Assembly (NCBI RefSeq): GCF_000517405.1
Contig: NZ_CP006568.1
Coordinates: forward strand, 4,402,001-4,466,000
Source: Candidatus Sodalis pierantonius str. SOPE
Lineage (GTDB): Bacteria; Pseudomonadota; Gammaproteobacteria; Enterobacterales; Enterobacteriaceae
Reading direction: 5' to 3'
DNA: 64,000 nt
Below, piece by piece: positions 39,442-48,828 of the stretch (position 1 is its first letter; the number at the start of each line of letters is the position of its first letter). A model generated the notes under the pieces. That model was given only the letters and a program-made list of their open reading frames with translations, was not told where the DNA came from and searched no databases. The translations under genes and the position numbers were made by a program.

Positions 39442-40651
39442 GAGCCTGTTTAGAAATTTGTGTATTTGCCTGATTTTGATATGTTCAATCCAACATCAAA
39501 AACAGGTTAATTTATGGACGAAAAACAGTTGCAGGCTCTGGCTAACGAACTGGCCAAAAATCTCAAAACCCCTGAAGATCTCAGTCACTTCGATCGGCTG
39601 CTGAAAAAAATTAGCGTCGAAGCAGCTCTCAATGCCGAAATGACCCATCACCTCGGCTACGATAAAAATCAGCCTAAACCGGGGACCAACGCCCGCAACG
39701 GCTATTCCACAAAAACCGTTACCACTGGCGATGGCCCGCTGGCGCTGCGTACTCCGCGCGATCGTGACGGTTCCTTTGAACCGCAACTGGTGAAGAAGAA
39801 CCAGACCCGGATTACCGGGATGGATAACCAGATTTTATCGTTGTACGCCAAAGGGATGACCACCCGCGAGATCGCCGCCGCGTTCAAAGAGCTGTATGAC
39901 GCCGATGTCTCGCCGGCGCTGGTCTCAAAGGTCACCGATGCGGTCATGGAGCAGGTTGTCGAATGGCAAAACCGGCCTCTGGATGCAGTCTATCCCATTG
40001 TTTATCTTGACTGTATCGTTCTAAAAGTCCGGCAGGACAGCTGCATCATCAACAAATCTGTGTTCCTGGCGCTGGGCATCAACATCGAAGGCCAGAAAGA
40101 GTTGCTAGGTATGTGGCTGACCGAAAATGAAGGCGCAAAGTTCTGGCTGAACGTGCTGACAGAGCTGAAAAACCGCGGCCTGAACGATATCCTTATCGCC
40201 TGCGTAGACGGGCTGAAAGGTTTCCCTGACGCTATTAACGCGGTGTATCCGGAGGCGCGGCTCCAGCTGTGTATCGTACATATGGTGCGCAACAGCCTGC
40301 GGTTCGTCTCCTGGAAGGACTACAAGGCCGTCACCCGCGACCTGAAAGCTATCTATCAGGCCCCTACGGAAGAAGCCGGCTTGCAGGCGCTGGAAGCGTT
40401 CTCCAGTGCCTGGGACATCCGCTACCCGCAAATAAGTCGAAGCTGGCAGGCAAACTGGGCCAATCTGGCCACGTTCTTTGCCTATCCAACGGACATCCGC
40501 AAGGTGATCTACACGACCAACGCCATCGAGTCGTTAAACAGCGTGATCCGGCATGCCATCAAAAAGCGCAAGGTGTTCCCGACCGACGACGCAGTGAAAA
40601 AGGTGGTGTGGCTGGCGATACAGGCATTTACACAGAATCGTGTACAGGGTC
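39442..40651 (+). mobile_element. IS256-family element, copy 5, 105-bp internal deletion
   Basis: Both ends present but only 1210 bp; the missing 105 bp lies between two AGGC words near 40625, removing the end of the transposase gene. Confidence 0.93.
39514..40626 (+). pseudogene. IS256-family transposase, C-terminal deletion
   Basis: Open for about 371 family codons, including all catalytic residues, then joined at 'WLAIQA' to the inverted-repeat sequence so that it ends with about 14 unrelated residues. The last ~30 residues of the enzyme are lost. Confidence 0.9.
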
Positions 40652-40736
40652 GTTTTTCGTCCATAAATTAACCTGTTTTTGATGTTGGATTGAACATATC
40701 AAAATCAGGCAAATACACAAATTTCTAAACAGGCTC
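40652..40736 (-). mobile_element. IS256 left-end fragment (85 bp)
   Basis: Reverse complement of the first 85 bp of IS256, including the transposase start codon. It is followed by a tandem repeat of the 11-bp word TAAACAGGCTC (40726-40736 and 40737-40747), then the target duplication of copy 6. Confidence 0.9.
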
Positions 40737-40756
40737 TAAACAGGCTCTGTCGAATG

Positions 40757-42071
40757 GACCCTGTACACGATTCTGTGTAAATGCCTTTTCTCAGAAGTGA
40801 CCGTCCAGGCGGTCACCGAACTCGATAATAAAGCGGCTCATTGCCATGCGCCAGTCCCTCAAAGGCATTGTCCATTTCTGTGAGGCCGCCTGTATCGCCA
40901 GCCACACCACCTTTTTCACTGCGTCGTCGGTCGGGAACACCTTGCGCTTTTTGATGGCATGCCGGATCACGCTGTTTAACGACTTGATGGCGTTGGTCGT
41001 GTAGATCACCTTGCGGATGTCCGTTGGGTAGGCAAAGAACGTGGCCAGATTGGCCCAGTTTGCCTGCCAGCTTCGACTTATTTGCGGGTAGCGGATGTCC
41101 CAGGCACTGGAGAACGCTTCCAGCGCCTGCAAGCCGGCTTCTTCCGTAGGGGCCTGATAGATAGCTTTCAGGTCGCGGGTGACGGCCTTGTAGTCCTTCC
41201 AGGAGACGAACCGCAGGCTGTTGCGCACCATATGTACGATACACAGCTGGAGCCGCGCCTCCGGATACACCGCGTTAATAGCGTCAGGGAAACCTTTCAG
41301 CCCGTCTACGCAGGCGATAAGGATATCGTTCAGGCCGCGGTTTTTCAGCTCTGTCAGCACGTTCAGCCAGAACTTTGCGCCTTCATTTTCGGCCAGCCAC
41401 ATACCTAGCAACTCTTTCTGGCCTTCGATGTTGATGCCCAGCGCCAGGAACACAGATTTGTTGATGATGCGGCTGTCCTGCCGGACTTTTAGAACGATAC
41501 AGTCAAGATAAACAATGGGATAGACTGCATCCAGAGGCCGGTTTTGCCATTCGACAACCTGCTCCATGACCGCATCGGTGACCTTTGAGACCAGCGCCGG
41601 CGAGACATCGGCGTCATACAGCTCTTTGAACGCGGCGGCGATCTCGCGGGTGGTCATCCCTTTGGCGTACAACGATAAAATCTGGTTATCCATCCCGGTA
41701 ATCCGGGTCTGGTTCTTCTTCACCAGTTGCGGTTCAAAGGAACCGTCACGATCGCGCGGAGTACGCAGCGCCAGCGGGCCATCGCCAGTGGTAACGGTTT
41801 TTGTGGAATAGCCGTTGCGGGCGTTGGTCCCCGGTTTAGGCTGATTTTTATCGTAGCCGAGGTGATGGGTCATTTCGGCATTGAGAGCTGCTTCGACGCT
41901 GATTTTTTTCAGCAGCCGATCGAAGTGACTGAGATCTTCAGGGGTTTTGAGATTTTTGGCCAGTTCGTTAGCCAGAGCCTGCAACTGTTTTTCGTCCATA
42001 AATTAACCTGTTTTTGATGTTGGATTGAACATATCAAAATCAGGCAAATACACAAATTTCTAAACAGGCTC
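40757..42071 (-). mobile_element. IS256-family insertion sequence, copy 6 (complete), inside IS256 copy 7
   Basis: 1315 bp flanked by GTCGAATG at 40749-40756 and 42072-42079. The target site is inside the transposase gene of another IS256 (copy 7), whose sequence continues after 42072. Confidence 0.95.
40791..41999 (-). CDS. IS256-family transposase, full length
   Basis: 402 residues, same architecture as the protein at 190-1398. One notable difference: 'TTNAIKSLN' in place of 'TTNAIESLN', i.e. the Glu expected to be the third catalytic acid of the DDE triad is Lys here. If that assignment is right, this open copy is catalytically dead, leaving copy 1 as the only fully competent IS256 transposase in the window. 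Confidence 0.9.
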   Translation of the reverse strand: MDEKQLQALANELAKNLKTPEDLSHFDRLLKKISVEAALNAEMTHHLGYDKNQPKPGTNARNGYSTKTVTTGDGPLALRTPRDRDGSFEPQLVKKNQTRITGMDNQILSLYAKGMTTREIAAAFKELYDADVSPALVSKVTDAVMEQVVEWQNRPLDAVYPIVYLDCIVLKVRQDSRIINKSVFLALGINIEGQKELLGMWLAENEGAKFWLNVLTELKNRGLNDILIACVDGLKGFPDAINAVYPEARLQLCIVHMVRNSLRFVSWKDYKAVTRDLKAIYQAPTEEAGLQALEAFSSAWDIRYPQISRSWQANWANLATFFAYPTDIRKVIYTTNAIKSLNSVIRHAIKKRKVFPTDDAVKKVVWLAIQAASQKWTMPLRDWRMAMSRFIIEFGDRLDGHF

Positions 42072-42181
42072 GTCGAATGGCAAAACCGGCCTCTGGATGC
42101 AGTCTATCCCATTGTTTATCTTGACTGTATCGTTCTAAAAGTCCGGCAGGACAGCCGCATCATCAACAAATCTGTGTTCCT
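42072..42181 (+). mobile_element. IS256 copy 7, fragment 1
   Basis: Internal transposase sequence (from 'VEWQNRPLDAVYP' to 'INKSVF'). It continues at 44782 after removal of IS21 copy C; TTCCT is duplicated at 42177-42181 and 44782-44786. The 5' part of this copy, upstream of the insertion of copy 6, is missing. Confidence 0.92.
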
Positions 42182-42301
42182 TGCAGATTTCGACGTATCC
42201 GATCAGCTGTTCCAGCGACATCCGATCAGTTATTCCGATATTTTCCGATCACCCATTCCAGTGATATTCGTTCACGTGTTCGCTCATCTTCTGACTCGGG
42301 T

Positions 42302-43051
42302 TTAGTCTATTTTTCCTGTGCTGGCTACTCCTTGCTCTTTGCGTAGTGATTCGCCTTTAAGTTCCAGTCTATAGCTGGGGTGTACTAACCGATCGAGTAA
42401 CGCGTCAGCTGTCGTGGGGTTTTCTATCAGTCCATACCATTTTTTCACCGGCAGTTGACTGATCAGGATGCTGCTGCTTTTGTCGTAGCGATCTTCCATC
42501 ACCTCCAACAGCATCGTTGCCTGCATCGGACTTATTGATTCTAGGCCCACGTCGTCCAAGATCAGTAACTCTATTTTTTCTAACTGCTTAAGCTGTTTTA
42601 GATAGGTCCCGTCTACCTGACACTGGTGAAGATGGGCCAGCAACCGACCCACTCGCCAGTAACGCACGCTATATTGCTGCCGGCATGCTTGCTCACCAAG
42701 CGCACAACTGAGCCAGGTTTTGCCCGTACCTGTTGGCCCCGTGATGAGTATGCTTTTCTGATATTTCAGATATTGTCCCCCTAGCAGATCTCGCATCTGT
42801 TCCGGTGTCACTCCTCGGCTAGGGATATAGCGGATATCTTCCGGTTTTGCCTGCAAGCGCATTTGCGATTGCCGTCGCAGACGGCATATGTGGTTGTTTT
42901 TTCTATGCAAATTTTCCGATTCTACCATCAGCGACAACCGCTCCTCGAACCCCAGCTCCCCATAACTCCCCGGGAGTTCGCGTTGCGTCTCCAACGCCTG
43001 GACCATTGCCGACAACTTCAGCTCTCGCAGAGCCATTAACAGTGTATCCAT
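42302..43051 (-). CDS. istB: IS21 helper ATPase IstB, intact
   Basis: 249 residues with Walker A GPTGTGKTWLS, Walker B LLILDDVGLES and a C-terminal 'YRLELKGESLRKEQ' segment typical of IstB. It begins 11 bp after istA and has an AGGAGA ribosome site overlapping the gap. IstB binds DNA with ATP and directs IstA to targets. Confidence 0.95.
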   Translation of the reverse strand: MDTLLMALRELKLSAMVQALETQRELPGSYGELGFEERLSLMVESENLHRKNNHICRLRRQSQMRLQAKPEDIRYIPSRGVTPEQMRDLLGGQYLKYQKSILITGPTGTGKTWLSCALGEQACRQQYSVRYWRVGRLLAHLHQCQVDGTYLKQLKQLEKIELLILDDVGLESISPMQATMLLEVMEDRYDKSSSILISQLPVKKWYGLIENPTTADALLDRLVHPSYRLELKGESLRKEQGVASTGKID

Positions 43052-43062
43052 ATTTATTCTCC

Positions 43063-44613
43063 TTAGTGATAACTGTCCGGACCTCGGAGGTTTTCGTGAA
43101 CCAGCATTGATACGCCGGCTCCGTCCTGGGTGACCTCACTTTCACGACCGTGTTTCAATACGTTGGCTATGAAAGAGCGGTTAATGCACCCTTTCTCCAA
43201 CGCCAGCGCGCAGGCCTTCTCCAGTTGCGTCGTCTCATAGCGCCGTTGCAGATTGAGTAGCCCCAGCACGGAGCGGTAAGCCTGCTCCGGATGGGCTTTG
43301 CTCTTTTGGATGGACTCGACCACTTTCAGTGTGCACACACCCACCGACAGCGCCCAACTGCACAGCCTTTCCGGCGTCCACTGACTCTGCCCCTTATGGT
43401 TAGCCGGCATGTGCGCCGCCTGAGTCGTGTGCCTATAGGCGTTATCGCTGCGAGGGTGCGTAGCCACGCAGACGCCCTTATGGTGGATTTGCACCAGCCG
43501 TTGGGTGGCGATGACGTCAACGCGCTCGCCAACCAGCGGATGCGGCACCGAGTACCAGTTTTTGCCGTAGTCTATGTGGTAATCAGGTCCCACTCGGGCA
43601 ACGAGATACTCACTGTATTCCCATTGTGTGGGCGGTAGAGGCCCAAGAGCCGGTTTGTCCAGCTGCTCGAAGCGTTCAAGGCGACTTTGTCCGCCGTAAT
43701 GACGCATCGGGCGCAAATTCAACTCATGATTGAGTTCTCGTATCACCTGGTTGAGTTCGGCCAGCGAGTAGAACCTACGTTTACGCAACCGGGCCAAAAC
43801 CCAGCGTTCTACCAGCTGCACCGTTGATTCTGCCTTCGCCTTGTCTTTCGGTTTTCTCGGGCGCGCCGGTAGCACCACTGTCTCATAGTGATTTGCCAGC
43901 GCCTGGTAGCTCTGGTTTATGACCGGCTCATAGCGGTCAGGTGGGCTGACAGCGCTGCGCAGATTATCAGGTATCATCAGCTCCGGAACCCCACCCATGA
44001 AGTGCAGGCAGCGGCTATTGGCGTTGAGCCACGATGCCATGTCCTGGCCTTCGCAGGCTTCGATATACGCATAGCCTGACACGCCCATGGCAGCGACGAA
44101 GATAGCGACCTGGCGTACGCTACCGGTCGCAGGGTTGACGATAGGTACGGTGGGGCCACAGAAGTCGATGAAGAGCTTTTCGCCAGCCTTGTGCTCCATG
44201 CGCATGGAACGCCGCTGCTTCTTTTTCCAGTCACGGAACAGTGCACAAAACTGTGAGTAACCGAGGGCATCACCGCCCACGGCGGACTGATATTCCATCC
44301 AGAGCAGCTGCTTGGTCATGCCCTTGCGGCTTAACTCGGTATCGATATCAAGCCAGCTGGGTAAGGTATTGATAACTTTTCCGGATTTGCCGGGATAGAG
44401 CAGGCGGTCGAGGTCGACGGGGGACAGTTCCGCCGGCAATGGCCAGACCAGGTTAGCTACCGTGAATCGGCCGAGGATATCGTGCACGGTAGTACAGCCT
44501 ATGCCGAGCGCTGCTGCGATAGTGCGATTCGAGCGACGCTGCTCGAATTTCATACGTAACACATTAATATAGATGCACATTTCCGTTCTCTCTTTCTTCT
44601 TTTTACGTGTCAT
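43063..44613 (-). CDS. istA: IS21 transposase IstA, intact
   Basis: 516 residues with HTH, rve/DDE core and C-terminal domain, matching the copy at 37208. The Cys codon that is a stop in copy A is intact here ('YIEACEGQD'). The gene starts with ATG about 168 bp inside the repeat-rich end. Confidence 0.95.
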   Translation of the reverse strand: MTRKKKKERTEMCIYINVLRMKFEQRRSNRTIAAALGIGCTTVHDILGRFTVANLVWPLPAELSPVDLDRLLYPGKSGKVINTLPSWLDIDTELSRKGMTKQLLWMEYQSAVGGDALGYSQFCALFRDWKKKQRRSMRMEHKAGEKLFIDFCGPTVPIVNPATGSVRQVAIFVAAMGVSGYAYIEACEGQDMASWLNANSRCLHFMGGVPELMIPDNLRSAVSPPDRYEPVINQSYQALANHYETVVLPARPRKPKDKAKAESTVQLVERWVLARLRKRRFYSLAELNQVIRELNHELNLRPMRHYGGQSRLERFEQLDKPALGPLPPTQWEYSEYLVARVGPDYHIDYGKNWYSVPHPLVGERVDVIATQRLVQIHHKGVCVATHPRSDNAYRHTTQAAHMPANHKGQSQWTPERLCSWALSVGVCTLKVVESIQKSKAHPEQAYRSVLGLLNLQRRYETTQLEKACALALEKGCINRSFIANVLKHGRESEVTQDGAGVSMLVHENLRGPDSYH

Positions 44614-44659
44614 GCCATGCCCCCGGAAGCTAAAAGTCTCCAGAGTATGGCGGAACAGA

Positions 44660-44781
44660 AGATGAGCGATCGGACAGAATCGGAATCGCTGATCGAGCGA
44701 CCGGAATCAGTGATCGGATGAAATCAGAATTAGTGATCGGGTGAAATCGGAATCAGTGATCGGATGTGACCGGAACCAGCA
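44660..44781. repeat. IS21 copy C multiple terminal repeats
   Basis: Five to six degenerate direct units around GGAATCAGTGATCGG, about 20-23 bp apart, immediately inside the istA-side end. Two to three related units (TCCGATCAG...ATTCC) occur at the other end at 42195-42260 in opposite orientation. Confidence 0.8.
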
Positions 44782-45463
44782 TTCCTGGCGCTGGGCATCA
44801 ACATCGAAGGCCAGAAAGAGTTGCTAGGTATGTGGCTGGCCGAAAATGAAGGCGCAAAGTTCTGGCTGAACGTGCTGACAGAGCTGAAAAACCGCGGCCT
44901 GAACGATATCCTTATCGCCTGCGTAGACGGGCTGAAAGGTTTCCCTGACGCTATTAACGCGGTGTATCCGGAGGCGCGGCTCCAGCTGTGTATCGTGCAT
45001 ATGGTGCGCAACAGCCTGCGGTTCGTCTCCTGGAAGGACTACAAGGCCGTCACCCGCGACCTGAAAGCTATCTATCAGGCCCCTACGGAAGAAGCCGGCT
45101 TGCAGGCGCTGGAAGCGTTCTCCAGTGCCTGGGACATCCGCTACCCGCAAATAAGTCGAAGCGGGCAGGCAAACTGGGCCAATCTGGCCACGTTCTTTGC
45201 CTACCCAACGGACATCCGCAAGGTGATCTACACGATCAGCGCCATCGAGTCGTTAAACAGCGTGATCCGGCATGCCATCAAAAAGCGCAAGGTGTTCCCG
45301 ACCGACGACGCAGTGAAAAAGGTGGTGTGGCTGGCGATACAGGCGGCCTCACAGAAATGGACAATGCCTTTGAGGGACTGGCGCATGGCAATGAGCCGCT
45401 TTATTATCGAGTTCGGTGACCGCCTGGACGGTCACTTCTGAGAAAAGGCATTTACACAGAATC
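44782..45463 (+). pseudogene. IS256 copy 7, fragment 2: C-terminal transposase part
   Basis: Continues fragment 1 (codons ~180-402, 'FLALGINIEGQKELL' to 'RLDGHF', normal stop at 45439-45441). The right end is cut after ACACAGAATC at 45463, losing the last ~14 bp, and the dgoT-like gene begins directly. Shows 'YTISAIESLN' for 'YTTNAIESLN'. Confidence 0.9.
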
Positions 45464-46083
45464 CGGTACGGGCTCGCGCTGACTGGAAAATGGTGTTCAA
45501 CCGCAAGCTGGTGGGCGTGTATTTAGGGCAGTTCGCCGTCACCTCTACGTTGTGGTTTTTCCTGACCTGGTTCCCAAATTATTTAACCCAGGAAAAGCAT
45601 ATCGCCGCCCTGACGGCAGGTTTTATGACCACCGTGCCGTTCCTGGCCGCCTTTTTCGGCGTGATTTTGTCCGGTTACTTTGCCGATCGAATGGTGCGCG
45701 CCGGAAAATCACTGGGTTTTGCCCGTAAAACGCCGATTATCTGCGGGTTGTTGCTGTCCACCTGTATCATGGGGGCGAACTATACCAACGATCCTGTCTG
45801 GATTATGGCGCTGATGGCGCTGGCCTTCTTCGGCAATGGCTTCGATTCCATCACCTGGTCGCTGGTCTCGTCTCTGGCGCCGTTACGTCTGATTGGCCTG
45901 ACCGACGGCGTGTTTAATTTTGTTGGCGGTTTGGGCGGCATCACCGTACCGCTGGTCGTGGGCTATCTGGCGCAGGATTACGGTTTCGCGCCGGCGCTGA
46001 TTTACATCGCCGGGGTAGCGCTGTTGGGCGCGCTCTCCTATCTGCTGCTGGTGGGCGAAGTGAAACGCGTGGGGGAAGCTTAA
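45464..46083 (+). pseudogene. dgoT: dgoT-like sugar-acid permease, C-terminal half
   Basis: About 206 residues of an MFS transporter of the anion:cation symporter group (DgoT, GudP, GarP, LgoT): 'YLGQFAVTSTLWFFLTWFPNYL', 'FFGVILSGYFADRMV', 'FFGNGFDSITWSLVSSLAP' and 'LIGLTDGVFNFVGGLGGI', making membrane helices 7-12. The N-terminal half is gone at the IS256 border. In E. coli dgoT lies on the same side of yidQ-ibpAB with the same relative orientation, which supports D-galactonate transporter over its paralogues, though sequence alone does not decide. Confidence 0.7.
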
Positions 46084-46094
46084 GAGCCGTAGTC

Positions 46095-46141
46095 GCCGGC
46101 CTTGATGCCGGCCTGGCGTTAAAGCCGGCCTTGATACCGGC
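46095..46141. repeat. Two tandem G/C hairpin units after the dgoT-like gene
   Basis: GCCGGCCTTGATGCCGGC at 46095-46112 and GCCGGCCTTGATACCGGC at 46124-46141. Each is a GCCGGC/GCCGGC-type stem with a short loop. No T run follows, so an intrinsic terminator is not clear. They may be a small palindromic repeat family. Confidence 0.6.
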
Positions 46142-46286
46142 GTGAAAGCGACGGCGGGGTCGGCGACAGGTAAGGGTATCCGGCCACGCCGTTTTTCGTT
46201 CAGGGCGCCAGCGCGGGCAGAGCGAATTTCCTCAATTCAGCCGCCGCGTCGGCAGAGGCATCAGCGGTATTTTTTGCCGAAGGCGG

Positions 46287-48020
46287 TCAGTTAAGCAGAT
46301 GATAACTGATCGCCCAGAGCTGCGCGACGCCGCCCAGCGCGCCGTGTTTGCGCACCAGGTCGGCGATGGCGAGATGGCCGCCGCGCACGGCATAATCTAT
46401 CGCGTTCAAGCCCGCCCTATCGGTGAGATAGGGGGCGATATCCCGCCGGCGCAGCAATTGTCGCACAATATGGCGATGATCATTTGCCGCCGCCGCCATG
46501 AGCGCGGTTTTGCCCCGGTCGTCAGCGGCATTGACCGCCAGCAACCGATGGGCAAGCAGTAAGGCTACCGTTTGGCGCTGTCCTTGCTCGCAGGTGGCTA
46601 ACAGGGGAGTGGCGCCGCGCGCGGTGGCCAGGTCGGGCATGATGGTTGGATGCGCCAGTAACAATCGTACCAGCGCTAATGAGCCGCTATGCGCAGCCCA
46701 CATAAGTGCGCTGGCGCCAGTGCGATCGCGGGCGTTGACCGGCCCAGATTATCCCGGGCGTTGAGCTCGCTTTGCGGGCAAGGCAAAAGCGCCGTGAGCG
46801 CGCTGGTGTGATCTCCCGCCGCCGCCAGTCCCAGCGCCGTCTGGCCCTGATGATCTCGGTTGTTGCGATCCAGCCGCGTGCGCGTCAGCAGTATCCTGAT
46901 GACCAGGCTACGGCCATACATTGCCGCCAGGTGCAGCAGGGGACAGCCTCTGGCGTCACGCTGCGCCACCGGCATGTGGGGATGAGCGAGCAGGGCATTC
47001 ACCATCCGGTACTGGCCATCAATGACCGCCTGCTGTAACACGCAATAGCCGCGCGCGTTCCGGCGCCACAATGGCGATGGCGGGGTGCTTTAGCAGCACT
47101 TCGACCGTAAGAACATGATCGGCCGTCACCGCCAGCCACAGCGCGGAAAGGCCCTCCCGGTTGACCTAATTCACGCACTTGCGGCCGTCTTGGACCAATG
47201 TTGTCACCACGCTGACGTGACCCTGCGCCGCCGCCGACACCAGTGCGTTATTGCCCTGACGGCACACCGCGCCGAGGGCGCAATCGGGACGGCGCAGAAA
47301 TGCGGCGACCAGCGCGCTATCGCCTTGCAACGCCGCCTGTATCAGCATCGTGCGGCCCTGGTTATCCGCGGCGTTCGCCGTCGTCAGTTCAGGGCGAGCC
47401 AATAGCGCCTGCGCCAGCGGCAAATGGCCCAGCCGCATCACTTTCATCAGCGGCGTCTCACCGCTGCGGTCGGGGGCGTTCACATCCTGTTGTGGATGGG
47501 TCAATAGCGCAAGGATACTGTTGGTCAGCGGCGACAGACAGTCTAAAAGTTCCAGCAGCAGCGTATCGCCGTTGGCGCCGCGCAGGCGGGCGCAGGTGTC
47601 GCCAACAGCTTGGCCAGCAGGTCGTCCTCACCATTGTACATCAAAAGCGTCATCAGGCGTCTGATGCCGACGTCCGGTTCATCACCCGGGTTAATATTCA
47701 ATCCGCTGCGCTGGCAAAAGCGCAGTAGCGGCAGGCCATGCTGGTCGATGAGCGCGGCGATGACGCTCATGCCGATAGCGCCGGCAGGCTTGGCGGGCGG
47801 GGGCTCGCAGATGGGGATGCGCTTGCGATACCGCAAGCAGGCTGCCGAGATCGAGTTTGGCAAAAATGAGGCTCAAAAGTTCGGGCGGTAAGGTTAGCAG
47901 CGAGGAGGATAACTCAGGACAATTGGCGCAGCCCTGAAGCCTGGCCGCCATCGGTGAAGGCGCCGGCGGCGTGGCGTCCCTTGCGTTAAACCCCCCGCTG
48001 ACAACCGAAGCAATGTCCAT
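46287..48020 (-). pseudogene. F-box-like plus ankyrin-repeat protein, decayed
   Basis: Reading across frames gives about 570 residues. Near the N terminus is an F-box-like segment, 'LLTLPPELLSLIFAKLDLGSLL' in two parts (LTLPPELLSLIFAKL, then DLGSLLAVSQAHPHL). It is followed by a run of ankyrin repeats, for example 'NAPDRSGETPLMKVMRLGHL', 'NAADNQGRTMLIQAALQGD', 'QRDARGCPLLHLAAMYGRS', 'NRDHQGQTALGLAAAGDH', 'NAADDRGKTALMAAAAND' and 'DRAGLNAIDYAVRGGHL'. Frame changes near 47860, 47560, 47100, 46735 and a stop near 47168 disable it. F-box plus ankyrin proteins in bacteria are typically secreted effectors acting on host ubiquitin pathways; here that role is inference from domain content. It lies between dgoT and yidQ where E. 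coli has yidR-cbrA. Confidence 0.75.
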
Positions 48021-48219
48021 AAACTATCCCGGCGCTCGGCCGCGCAGGGGTCAGAGGACCATCAATGCCGGAAGGGCTATCATTATTCCCGTGCGCCTGC
48101 CGCCGCGCTAAACGAAAAGTAGAATGGCGATAGGATCATCTTAGCAGACATACAAGGGAAGCGGGGTCGCAAGGCACCGGCGTGAGCCGGCTTAGTCGCC
48201 CTTGGGTGGGGTTGCGCGC

Positions 48220-48519
48220 TCATGCATGGTGGCTGTGCAACATGCGCGAACGGGGAGACTCCTCATCGGTATTGCTATCGCGGCGGAAGTAGTCATAGGG
48301 TAACAACACCGTGTCCAACACCGCCGAGAAGGGTAAGTCTATGGCCGCCAGTGGGCGGATGCACCAGTTACTGTCTTTGTCGCGTAAAACCTGCATACTG
48401 GCGCGGGTGCCGGGATAATAGCCCTGATAGGGGCCGGTATGCGTCATGACGCTGGAGCAGCCGCTAGTGCCCAGCACGGTGCATCCTGCTGTTACGACAA
48501 ACAAGACCTTTCTTAACAT
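48220..48519 (-). CDS. yidQ: YidQ family outer-membrane lipoprotein
   Basis: 99 residues from the ATG at 48519 (MLRKVLFVV); the frame is open further upstream without family similarity. The signal sequence ends in a lipobox-like GTSGC, then 'SSVMTHTGPYQGYYPGTRAS', 'DLPFSAVLDTVLLPYDYFRRDS' as in the DUF1375 family. Divergent from ibpA as in E. coli. Function unknown. Confidence 0.85.
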   Translation of the reverse strand: MLRKVLFVVTAGCTVLGTSGCSSVMTHTGPYQGYYPGTRASMQVLRDKDSNWCIRPLAAIDLPFSAVLDTVLLPYDYFRRDSNTDEESPRSRMLHSHHA

Positions 48520-48692
48520 AACCTGTTCCGCATCCGTTGGGTTTACACTCGCAAAGCAACCTGCTCTCAGGATCGAATGAAATTGTGCTTGAACCACCCT
48601 GATGACACAAACTGTAACAAGTTAGTGTAATGGAGATTGAATAAACCCAACGTAAATTTTACGGAAATTCCGATATTTTTTTCTTATTGCCT

Positions 48693-48721
48693 CTTGAAAA
48701 ACCCGGCGGCGATCCCATTTT
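48693..48721 (+). promoter_or_regulatory. Heat-shock (sigma-32) promoter of ibpAB
   Basis: CTTGAAA at 48693-48699 and CCCATTTT at 48714-48721, 14 bp apart, match the RpoH consensus CTTGAAA-N13/14-CCCCATNT. It lies about 100 bp before the ibpA start, leaving a long leader. Confidence 0.8.
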
Positions 48722-48789
48722 ATTTACGTGACCAGAAAAGGATACGCCGTATGGGTATTCTGGTTGCTGACCTGTCCAATGGGAAGATT

Positions 48790-48828
48790 ATTGCACCCTC
48801 GCTAAATTTTGGAGGCTTTAAGCTATGC
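48790..48828 (+). promoter_or_regulatory. Possible ROSE-like RNA thermometer at the ibpA start
   Basis: In the leader, CCCTCGCT (48796-48803) can pair through CCTC with GAGG of the ribosome site GGAGG (48811-48815), with a short AT-rich loop between. ROSE-type thermometers of ibpA in other gammaproteobacteria use a UUGCU/UCGCU segment against the ribosome site. The pairing seen is short, so this is a tentative call. Confidence 0.35.

Larger units (their letters stand above)
42182..44781 (-). mobile_element. IS21-family element, copy C (complete, 2600 bp)
   Basis: Ends TGCAG...  and, inverted, TGCTGGTTCC; both termini begin TG and end CA, as in the family. The 5-bp duplication TTCCT flanks it. 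istA and istB are both open, so this is the one complete and apparently functional IS21 in the window. It is inserted in IS256 copy 7. Confidence 0.95.
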
